Source: Saccharothrix syringae (GTDB lineage Bacteria; Actinomycetota; Actinomycetes; Mycobacteriales; Pseudonocardiaceae). From it: a DNA stretch of 64,000 bases. Below, in pieces: positions 29,803 through 36,593 of the stretch (positions are counted from its first letter, which is position 1; each line of letters opens with the position of its first letter). Both the position numbers and the translations under genes were made by a program. The stretch lies in assembly GCF_009498035.1 (NCBI RefSeq), contig NZ_CP034550.1, positions 7,812,001 to 7,876,000 of the forward strand, in the 5' to 3' direction. The notes below the pieces were generated by a model. That model ran no database searches. It saw only the letters and a program-made list of their open reading frames with translations, and was not told the DNA's origin.

Positions 29803-32555
29803 TGCGCACCAGCGAACAGGTCTACCACCAGGTCCGCTGGGACCCGCGGCTGGACCCGGCCAGGTTCGTGCTCGGCGTCGGGCAGCGCGGCGGGCGGACC
29901 GAGCGGATCGCCCTGCCCGCGTTCACGCCCGGTGGCGAGGTGCCGTGGCACCGGGTGCTGTTCGTGGAGGCGGACGGCGAGCTGGTGTGGGACCGGGCGA
30001 CCGGGCTGGACCGCGTCGGCGCGACGGAGGCGGGACGGGTGCGCGCGCCCCGGCGGCTGCGGGCGCCGGCGTTCACCGCGAGCACCCCGCACGCCTGGGA
30101 CCCGCGACGCGGCTGGGTCCCGGCGGAGCCGCGCCCCGCCGAGCCGCGGCGTGTCGAGCCCGCCGAGCCCCGGGACGTCGGACCGGCCGAGGTGCGCGTG
30201 CTGACCTGGAACGTGCTGTGGGACCGCTACGACCACGAGCGCATCGACACCGCCAACCGCCGCCCCCTGCTGCCGGCCGAGCTGGCGACGGCCGACGCGG
30301 ACGTGATCGCGCTCCAAGAGGTCGAACCGGACCTGCTGGCGGCGCTGCTGGCCGAGCCGTGGGTGCGGGCGGACTACACCGCGGACGTCGACCCGACCGG
30401 CCCGGACGTCGACCGCACCGGCCTGGTGATCCTCAGCCGCCTGCCGGTGCTGGAGGCCGGGCGGCTGGCACTCGGCCCGCACAAGGCCGTCGCCGCGATC
30501 GTCGTCGGCACCCTCCTCGTCGCCACCACGCACCTGACCAGCGACCACACCTCCGGTGGCGCCGCCGAGCGGGACCGCCAGCTGACCCGCATCGCCGAGG
30601 CCCTGGACGGCGTCGGCGGGGACGTGGTGCTGGTCGGCGACTTCAACGACGGCGGGCCGCGGCCAGCCGCCGCGCTCGGGGCGCGCGACGCGTGGCCGGA
30701 GGCGCGCGACGACGAACCGCCCACCTTCGACCCGGCGACCAACCCGCTGGCCGCGGTGTCCTCGCCGGCCGGCCGGGCGGCCCGGCTGGACCGGGTGTTC
30801 CTGCGCGGCCGGCCCCGGTGCGTCGGCGCGGAGCTGCGGGGCACCGCGCCCACGGCCGCCGGCCTGTTCGCGTCGGACCACTACGGCGTGCTGGCGCGGG
30901 TGGCACCGGCCGACCTGGTCGCGTCCGACCACCACGGCACGCCAGTGCGGGTAGCGCCCGCCGAGGTGCCGCCCCCGACGCCGCGGACCGCGGTGGTGTG
31001 GCTGCCGGCGGCGCGCGAGGACGTCGACCGCGTCCGCCGCGAGCACGACCACCGCGCCACCCGCTGGCCGGCGCACGTGACCCTGCTGTTCGGCTTCGCC
31101 CCGGAGCACGACTTCGACCGCGCCGTGCCCCTGCTCGCCGCCGCAGCCGCCGAGGTGCCCGCCTTCGACGTGCGGGTGGCGGGCGTCCGGGAGTTCCGGC
31201 GCGACGTGGTGTGGCTCGACCCCGCCGCCGCGGGCACCGAGCGGTGGACGGCTCTGCACGACGCGCTGCGACACAGATTTCCCTTGTACGCCAAGGACTT
31301 CACCCCGCACCTGACAGTCGGCCGTTCGCGGGAGGCGGCCGATGGGATCGGCGCGTGGTCGGACCGCGTGGACCGGCTCGTGGTGCTGTCCCGCCGCGGC
31401 GACGGCCCGATGCTGCCCCGCGCTGCGGTCGCCCTGGGCACGGGTGAGGTGACGTGGTTCGCCGAGCCGCCGACGGCGCCGGGCCCCGCGGTGGACGGGG
31501 TGGCCGGGCGGGTGCTGGACGCGGTGGCGGCCGCGCTGGGCGAGGTGCACGTGGTGGGCTCGCGGCGGATGGGGTGCGCGCTGCCCGACGCCGACCTGGA
31601 CCTGGTGGCGGTGGTGCCGGACCCGGCGGTGGCGGCCGGGCGGGTGGCGGAGGCGCTGCCGGGCGCGACCTCGGTGCGGTCGGTGGTGGGCGCCCGGTCA
31701 CCGGGGCTGCGGCTGGTGGTGGACGGGCTCGGGGTGGACCTGGCCCTGGTCGGTGGGGCGGACGGGGCGGCGCCGGACGCGGGGACCCACAGCGAGACGG
31801 CATCGGGCGCGATCACCGATCGCAGGACCGACCGCGAGGTGGCGTTGAGCGCGATCACCGATGCCGAAGCGGTGCTGGCGGCCGTCGGTGACCGGGTGGA
31901 CGCCTTCCGGCGCCTGGCCCGCCAGGTGAAGGCGTGGGCACGGGCGCGCGGCCTGGACTCCGCGCCGTTCGGCGGAATCCCGGGCCTGGGCTGGGCCGTG
32001 CTGGCCGCGCTGACCACGCGCGAGCACGACGGCCCCGACCCGCTAGGCGGCTTCTTCGCCACCTGGGCCGCGTGGGACTGGCGCGACCCGGTCGCCCTCT
32101 CGTCCCCGCCGCACCGCACCGGGGCGCCGATGACGATCCTGACCCCCACCGCACCCGTGCGCTCCTGCACCGAGCAGGTCACCACCGGGTTCCGCGACCT
32201 GCTGACAGCCGAGCTGTACCGGGCGTGGGAGATCACGGGGGCAGGCGGCCGACTGCTGTCCCCACCCGACCTGCACCGCCTGCACGCCACCTGGGCCGTG
32301 GTGACGGTGCCGCACGACCTCGTCGGGCCGGTGCGCGGGCGGATGCGCGCCCTGCTCACCGCCCTGGCGCCGGACGCCCACGCCTGGCCCCGTCCCATCG
32401 CGCGCGACGCGGACGCGGTGCGGTTCGCGATCGGCCTGGGCCGTCGCCCGGTGCCCGCTTCAGCGCTCGCCGGGATCGCCGCCGGGTGGGCGAAGGGGTG
32501 GCGCGGCGTCGAGGTCGCCCTGGTGGGCAATGGCGAGGTGCCCACCCCGCGCTGA
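29802..32555 (+). CDS. Four-domain RNA-repair protein: MJ1316-like, EEP, 2H phosphoesterase, nucleotidyltransferase
   Basis: Protein of 917 residues. Residues 1-70 match the MJ1316/DUF504 domain, proposed to recognise cyclic phosphate RNA ends (ALPAFTPGGEVPWHRV, GELVWDR). About 130-365 is an endonuclease/exonuclease/phosphatase domain: LTWNVLWDRY, IALQEVE, GDFND, SDHYGV. About 395-540 is a 2H phosphoesterase (LigT-like cyclic phosphodiesterase) with two HxT motifs, AHVTLLF and PHLTVGR. From about 565 comes a poly(A)/CCA-type nucleotidyltransferase (VVGSRRMGCALPDADLDLV with the DxD acidic pair) and a helical domain typical of archaeal-type poly(A) polymerases. Together they could recognise and open cyclic ends, trim, and re-extend RNA for the ligase-kinase encoded just before. 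The combined function is inferred. Confidence 0.88.
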   Translation: MRTSEQVYHQVRWDPRLDPARFVLGVGQRGGRTERIALPAFTPGGEVPWHRVLFVEADGELVWDRATGLDRVGATEAGRVRAPRRLRAPAFTASTPHAWDPRRGWVPAEPRPAEPRRVEPAEPRDVGPAEVRVLTWNVLWDRYDHERIDTANRRPLLPAELATADADVIALQEVEPDLLAALLAEPWVRADYTADVDPTGPDVDRTGLVILSRLPVLEAGRLALGPHKAVAAIVVGTLLVATTHLTSDHTSGGAAERDRQLTRIAEALDGVGGDVVLVGDFNDGGPRPAAALGARDAWPEARDDEPPTFDPATNPLAAVSSPAGRAARLDRVFLRGRPRCVGAELRGTAPTAAGLFASDHYGVLARVAPADLVASDHHGTPVRVAPAEVPPPTPRTAVVWLPAAREDVDRVRREHDHRATRWPAHVTLLFGFAPEHDFDRAVPLLAAAAAEVPAFDVRVAGVREFRRDVVWLDPAAAGTERWTALHDALRHRFPLYAKDFTPHLTVGRSREAADGIGAWSDRVDRLVVLSRRGDGPMLPRAAVALGTGEVTWFAEPPTAPGPAVDGVAGRVLDAVAAALGEVHVVGSRRMGCALPDADLDLVAVVPDPAVAAGRVAEALPGATSVRSVVGARSPGLRLVVDGLGVDLALVGGADGAAPDAGTHSETASGAITDRRTDREVALSAITDAEAVLAAVGDRVDAFRRLARQVKAWARARGLDSAPFGGIPGLGWAVLAALTTREHDGPDPLGGFFATWAAWDWRDPVALSSPPHRTGAPMTILTPTAPVRSCTEQVTTGFRDLLTAELYRAWEITGAGGRLLSPPDLHRLHATWAVVTVPHDLVGPVRGRMRALLTALAPDAHAWPRPIARDADAVRFAIGLGRRPVPASALAGIAAGWAKGWRGVEVALVGNGEVPTPR

Positions 32556-32562
32556 CCCAACC

Positions 32563-32860
32563 CGGCTCCACCTGCCCGACCCAGCCCAGCCCAGCCGCGC
32601 CCCACCCCGCCGCGCCGCGCCCCGCTCGGCCCAGTCCAGCCCCACCCAATCCAGCGCCGCCCCGCCGCGCCCCGCTCGGCCCGACCCAGCCCCACCCAAT
32701 CCAGCCCCGCCCCACCCAGCCGCGCCGCGCCCCGCTCGGCCCAGTCCAGCCCGCCCCAACCTCACCCAGCCCAACCTCACCCAGCCCAACCCCGCGCTGA
32801 CCAGCCCCGCGCCGCCCCACCCAACCGCTCAGCCACCCAACCGCTCAGCCACCCAACCGC
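32563..32860. repeat. C-rich minisatellite between convergent genes, G-quadruplex-prone on minus strand
   Basis: Nearly 300 bases of the plus strand are poor in T and made of degenerate repeats. Three blocks share CCCCGCTCGGCCC followed by CCCAATCCAG or a variant. Then CCCAACCTCACCCAG is repeated at about 32752-32790, and CAACCGCTCAGCCACC occurs at about 32822-32860. On the minus strand the middle block gives runs GGGG-GGG-GGG-GGG-GGG separated by two to seven bases, a classic G-quadruplex pattern. The last repeats reach into the 3' end of the MFS gene and duplicate its final codons and stop. No ORF here is credible. Confidence 0.85.
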
Positions 32861-34272
32861 GCGGCCGTCCGCTCAGCCGTCCCCCGCGCCCACCGCCCCG
32901 TGGTCAGCACCCCCAGCACCAGCACCACCCCACCGCAACCCGCGACAACCCACCACCCGACCTGGGGCAACCCGACGCTCAACGGCCCACGAGCGGCCGA
33001 CGTGACCACGGCGCCGATCACGGCCACGCCGAGGGACTGGCCGACCTGGCGGCTGGTCGAGGCGACCGCCGCGGCGACACCCGCCTGCGCGCGCGGCATC
33101 CCGGACACCGCCGTGTTGGTGATGGGCGCGTTGAGCATGCCGAACCCGATGCCGAACAACACGTACGAGGTAATGATCTGCCACAGGGGTGTGTCGGCCG
33201 ACAACCCGGTGAGCACCAGTGCGCTCGCGGTGATCCCCACCCCCGCGACGAGCAGCGGAACGCGCGGCCCGACGCCGCCCACCAACCGCCCGGACAGCGG
33301 CGCGCACACCGCCGTCAGCCCGGCCATCGGCAGGGTCAGCAGGCCCGCGTGCAGGGCGGACAGGCCCAGCACCTCCTGGAGGTGCAGGGTGTTCAGGAAC
33401 AGGAACCCGGCCAGCGCGGCGAACCCGCACACCGCGATGCCCGTGGCACCGGCGAACGGCGCGCTGCGGAAGAACCTCGGGTTGATCAGCGGTTCCGGCC
33501 GGCGCAGCTCGTGGGGCACCAGGCAGACCAGCGCCAGCGCGGACACCGCGAAGCAGCCGAGCGTCTGCGCCGAGGTCCACCCGGCCGCCGGCGCCTCGAT
33601 CAGCCCGTAGGTGAGGCCGACGAGCAGCACGACGACGAGCACCTGCCCCACCGCGTCCAGCGGCCGGGCGCGCGGCGCGCGGGACTCGGGCACGTACCGG
33701 CCGCACAGGGCGAACGCGACCAGCCCGACCGGGAGGTTGATCCAGAAGACGGCCTGCCACCCCACCGCCGCGACCAGCACGCCGCCCAGCACCGGCCCCA
33801 GCGCCATGCTGATGCCGACCACACCACCCCACACGCCGATGGCCCGCGCGCGTTCCCGGGGTTCGGTGAACGTGTTGGTGATGATCGACATGGCGACCGG
33901 GTTGAGCATGGACCCGCCCACCGCCTGCACCGCGCGCGCCGCGACCAGCCACCCGAGCCCGGGCGCGAGCGAGCACAGCAGCGAGCCGAGCGTGAACAGC
34001 ACCAGCCCGGCCCGGAAGGTGCGCCGCCGCCCGATGCGGTCGCCGGTCGAGCCGGCCAGGACGAGCAGGCTCGCCAGCACCACCGTGTAGGCGTCGATGA
34101 TCCACTGGAGGCCGGAGAGCGGGGCGCCCAGGTCCTGGCGCATGGCGGGCAGCGCGACGTTCACGATCGTGTTGTCGAGGCCGACGATGAACAGGCTGGT
34201 GCAGCAGATGGCCAGGACGACCAGCCGGCCGCGGCGGTCCAGCCGCGCGGTGGGTGCGTCGACCGCGGTCAC
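32845..34272 (-). CDS. MFS multidrug efflux transporter (DHA2, EmrB/QacA-like)
   Basis: Protein of 475 residues with about 14 membrane segments. Motifs are LDNTIVNVALPAM in helix 1, STGDRIGRRR (motif A) and GPVLGGVLVAAVGWQAVFWINLP. It is a proton-driven exporter of hydrophobic compounds. A GTG start only six bases after a TATAGT -10-like element suggests leaderless transcription from the short gap behind marR. It follows the MarR regulator on the same strand, so efflux controlled by that regulator is likely. Its last codons and stop are repeated in the adjoining minisatellite. Confidence 0.92.
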   Translation of the reverse strand: MTAVDAPTARLDRRGRLVVLAICCTSLFIVGLDNTIVNVALPAMRQDLGAPLSGLQWIIDAYTVVLASLLVLAGSTGDRIGRRRTFRAGLVLFTLGSLLCSLAPGLGWLVAARAVQAVGGSMLNPVAMSIITNTFTEPRERARAIGVWGGVVGISMALGPVLGGVLVAAVGWQAVFWINLPVGLVAFALCGRYVPESRAPRARPLDAVGQVLVVVLLVGLTYGLIEAPAAGWTSAQTLGCFAVSALALVCLVPHELRRPEPLINPRFFRSAPFAGATGIAVCGFAALAGFLFLNTLHLQEVLGLSALHAGLLTLPMAGLTAVCAPLSGRLVGGVGPRVPLLVAGVGITASALVLTGLSADTPLWQIITSYVLFGIGFGMLNAPITNTAVSGMPRAQAGVAAAVASTSRQVGQSLGVAVIGAVVTSAARGPLSVGLPQVGWWVVAGCGGVVLVLGVLTTGRWARGTAERTAARLGG

Positions 34273-34278
34273 CCAATT

Positions 34279-34293
34279 ACTATATTAGGCTAA
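34279..34293 (-). promoter_or_regulatory. Probable leaderless promoter of the MFS gene with TTAGGCTAA palindrome
   Basis: Read on the minus strand, TTAGCCTAA runs straight into TATAGT, which ends six bases before the GTG start of the exporter. The 9-base palindrome (34285-34293) abuts the -10-like element and could be an operator. It resembles half of an iron box but lacks the outer bases, and it differs from the TAGGA-N-TCCTA sites nearby. Confidence 0.5.
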
Positions 34294-34320
34294 GCAACTT
34301 CCCGGCTCCGGGCCGCGGCG

Positions 34321-34938
34321 TCAGGTGGCGGCCGGCTCGTGCTCGGGGCAGTCGACCCGCAGGTCCGCCAGCGGCAGGGGGATGCGCAGCAGGTGGCAGT
34401 GGTGGGGCGCCACGGGGTCGCGGTAGGTGTTGGCGCCGAAGAAGCGGCAGCTCGGGCACGTCCGCGCGACGCTCACCACGCCCTGGCGCTGCAACTCCGC
34501 GATCACGTGGAGCAGGCTGCCCAGCGTGGTCGCCCGGTCCGCGGCCGGCACCCCTTCGAGCGCCGTGAGCAGCGGCCCGTCCCACGGTTGCAGCCGCCGC
34601 GCCACCTCGTCGCCCCCGGCGGTCAGGGTGAGCAGCCGCCGACGCCCGTCGCGGCCCGGCGACCGGCCCACGAGCCCCTTGCGCTCCAACGCGCTGACGG
34701 CGTCGGACATCGTCGGCGTGGTGACGTCGAACTCGGCGGCCAGGGCGCTCACCTCGCGGCGGATCCCCGGCTGCCGGGCCAGCGCGAGCACCGCCTGCTG
34801 CTGCAACGGGGTCAGGCCGTGCTCCCGGGCGGTGCGCTGGGCGAGCGAGCGCAGGCCGTGCCCGAGCCGCTCGACCGCGTCGGCCAGTCGTCGGTCCAGG
34901 TCAGGCGTGCCGCCGGCCGCGACCTCGTGCTCGGTCAT
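34321..34938 (-). CDS. MarR-family regulator with cysteine-rich C terminus
   Basis: Protein of 205 residues. The winged-helix part covers about 15-150: LTPLQQQAVLAL, VSALAAEFDVTTPTMSDAVSALERKGLV (recognition helix region) and GRDGRRRLLTLTAGG (wing). Unlike ordinary MarR proteins it continues for 45 residues with CPSCRFFGANTYRD, HHCHLL and VDCPEHEP, that is four Cys and several His which could bind a metal or Fe-S cluster and sense redox or metal state. A TAGGACTCCTA palindrome lies 18-28 bases before its ATG, suggesting autoregulation. It sits between AhpD/MOSC genes and an MFS exporter, all on the same strand. Confidence 0.92.
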   Translation of the reverse strand: MTEHEVAAGGTPDLDRRLADAVERLGHGLRSLAQRTAREHGLTPLQQQAVLALARQPGIRREVSALAAEFDVTTPTMSDAVSALERKGLVGRSPGRDGRRRLLTLTAGGDEVARRLQPWDGPLLTALEGVPAADRATTLGSLLHVIAELQRQGVVSVARTCPSCRFFGANTYRDPVAPHHCHLLRIPLPLADLRVDCPEHEPAAT

Positions 34939-34955
34939 GCCACCCGCTTCGCGCG

Positions 34956-34966
34956 TAGGACTCCTA
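34956..34966. promoter_or_regulatory. Palindromic operator upstream of marR
   Basis: TAGGACTCCTA is a perfect inverted repeat with one central base, located just before the marR start in a promoter-like position. The same palindrome, read on the other strand, occurs upstream of the MOSC gene at 36472-36482. MarR proteins bind such short palindromes, so the encoded MarR is the natural candidate. Confidence 0.7.
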
Positions 34967-35028
34967 ATCGCCCCGAATGATACGTGCCGGGTGGGCGGCG
35001 AGCGGGGCGCCGCCCACCCGGCACCGGA

Positions 35029-35574
35029 TCAGGCGGACTTGCGCAGCGCGACCCCGGGGAAGTCGAGCGGGACCCCCAGGGCGACGTTGACGTAGTTGGT
35101 GAACAGGTTGAGCGCGACGTGCGCCACCAGCTCCACGACCTCCTCGTCGTCGAAGCCGGCCGCGCGCAGCGCCTCCACGTCGGCGTCGGTCACCTGCGCG
35201 CGGTCCTCCACCAGCTTGGCCGCGAAGCCGAGCGCGGCGGCGGTGCGCGGGTCGTGCGAGTGGCCCGCCTGCGCCCGGCGCATGTCCTCCGCGGAGACGC
35301 CCGCCTTCCGGCCGAGGGCGGTGTGGGCGGCCAGGCAGTACTCGCAGGCGTTGCGGTCGGCGACGAGCACGGCGACCTGCTCGCCCAGCTCCGCGCCCAG
35401 GCGCCCGCCACCGAGCGCCCCGAAGCCGGTCCACATCATCTTCAGCGCGGCGGGCGAGTTGGCGACGGCCCTGAACATGGCCGGGGTGACGCCGAACGCC
35501 GCGGTGATGTCGTCCAGCAGGGGCTTGGACTCGGCGGGGGCGTCCTGGAGGTCGGTCAGTCGGACTCGGGACAT
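35029..35574 (-). CDS. AhpD-like / carboxymuconolactone decarboxylase-family protein
   Basis: Protein of 181 residues from an ATG with AGGAG seven bases upstream. The redox motif is CEYCLAAH (CxxC followed by His), preceded by EQVAVLVAD, as in AhpD-like peroxidase helpers. The last third (DDEEVVELVAHVALNLFTNYVNVALGVPLDFP) is characteristic of the family's second half. Such proteins act in thiol-based peroxide or electrophile defence. It is followed by marR and preceded by a MOSC gene, consistent with a stress-response group under the same regulator. An enzymatic decarboxylase role is unlikely given the CxxC. Confidence 0.92.
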   Translation of the reverse strand: MSRVRLTDLQDAPAESKPLLDDITAAFGVTPAMFRAVANSPAALKMMWTGFGALGGGRLGAELGEQVAVLVADRNACEYCLAAHTALGRKAGVSAEDMRRAQAGHSHDPRTAAALGFAAKLVEDRAQVTDADVEALRAAGFDDEEVVELVAHVALNLFTNYVNVALGVPLDFPGVALRKSA

Positions 35575-35678
35575 GGTGGTGCTCCTGTCGTGGAGGGGGT
35601 GTTGCCGCGAGCACGCGGGTGCGCCTCGTTCGGGGGCGGTCGGGGCCGTGGCGCCCGACCGCGCGGTTCCGGTGTGGC

Positions 35679-36407
35679 TCAGGGGTTCGCCGGCGGCGAG
35701 CCGTGCAGGCGCGGTGCCTGGTCGTCGACGTGGCCGTCGAGGCGCTTGCGGAGCAGGCCGACCCAGGCGGTGGGCAGCGCTTCGGGGTGCTCCAGCAGGA
35801 AGCGGGCCGCGGCGCGGTCGGCGCGGTCGACGTTGAGCACGCGGTGCACCTCGGCGGCGGTGATGCCGTGCCGGGGCCGGAAGAGCGGTTCGAGGCGGTC
35901 GCCGGCGGCCAGCAGCCCGGGGCGCAGCACCCGGCAGTAGAACCCGGTCCTGCCGGTGCGCTGGGTCCTCACCGCCATGTCCTCGACGCCGTGGTGGGCG
36001 GCCAGCTTGAAGCAGGGGCGGCGCGGTTGGGTCACTTCGAGCACGGTCGTGCCGACGGCGTAGACCGCGCCCAGCACGACGTCGTCCTCCAGGACCCCCT
36101 CGGTGGTGAGGTTCTCGCCGAACGCCGGCGCGGTGAGGTCGCCGAGCTGCCGGGCCCACTCCCGGTAGTGCTCGCCCGGGTGGACGAGGACCGCCTTGTC
36201 CGGGCCGCCGTGGTGCTCCCGGTCGCCCTGCTCGTCGCCGGCCAGGCCGAGCCGGGTGACCTCGACCGGCCCGCGGACCGGGGTCTTGGCGATGCCCGAA
36301 GCCACGGTGCGCCCGTGCCAGGGCAGTGGCCGCACGGTCCCGGTGGACACGACCAGCACCCGCCCGCCGGCCACCGGATCGGGGTCTTCGTGCCGGATCG
36401 CCCCCAC
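35679..36407 (-). CDS. MOSC domain protein, YiiM-like
   Basis: Protein of 242 residues, GTG start with AGGAGG upstream. MOSC features are GDEQGDREHHGGPDKAVLVHP, FGENLTTEGV and QPRRPCFKLA with the conserved cysteine that in this family binds or transfers molybdenum cofactor-linked sulfur. A C-terminal three-helix region (about 185-230) matches YiiM. YiiM-type proteins contribute to detoxification of N-hydroxylated compounds. The strong TAGGAGTCCTA palindrome upstream links it to the MarR regulator three genes downstream. The gap of 104 bases to the AhpD-like gene leaves open whether they share a transcript. Confidence 0.9.
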   Translation of the reverse strand: MGAIRHEDPDPVAGGRVLVVSTGTVRPLPWHGRTVASGIAKTPVRGPVEVTRLGLAGDEQGDREHHGGPDKAVLVHPGEHYREWARQLGDLTAPAFGENLTTEGVLEDDVVLGAVYAVGTTVLEVTQPRRPCFKLAAHHGVEDMAVRTQRTGRTGFYCRVLRPGLLAAGDRLEPLFRPRHGITAAEVHRVLNVDRADRAAARFLLEHPEALPTAWVGLLRKRLDGHVDDQAPRLHGSPPANP

Positions 36408-36466
36408 CTGGACCTCCTACGTCGCCGTGCCGACGCGGTGTCGTGCCGACGCCGAGATCATGTCAG

Positions 36467-36487
36467 GTTGTTAGGAGTCCTATCAAC
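36467..36487. promoter_or_regulatory. Extended palindromic operator upstream of the MOSC gene
   Basis: The core TAGGAGTCCTA (36472-36482) is flanked by GTTG on the left and CAAC on the right, giving a 21-base inverted repeat with a single mismatched pair. It lies 60-80 bases before the MOSC start, and about 107 bases before the divergent kinase gene. The core equals the reverse complement of the site before marR. Confidence 0.75.
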
Positions 36488-36593
36488 CCTTCGCGCTGTG
36501 TTCGCCGACACCCGTGTCGATCAGCGGGGCACCGGCGGGCGAGGGGTACCGCCGGTTCCCGGGGCCCGGGTGGTCGGTTGCTAGCGTGATGCG

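Noticed and set aside
32356..32820. Open frames inside the C-rich minisatellite
   Set aside because: Their products are simple repeats of the DNA array (GAGWG- or PAPP-type), so they reflect low complexity rather than a gene.
34285..34293. Third iron box at TTAGGCTAA before the MFS gene
   Set aside because: Only nine bases match; the outer parts of the 19-base site are missing. Kept as an unassigned palindrome.
36467..36487. CRISPR or attachment site at the symmetrical sequence before the MOSC gene
   Set aside because: Only two short related palindromes exist in the area and no spacer pattern or integrase is present. An operator explains it better.
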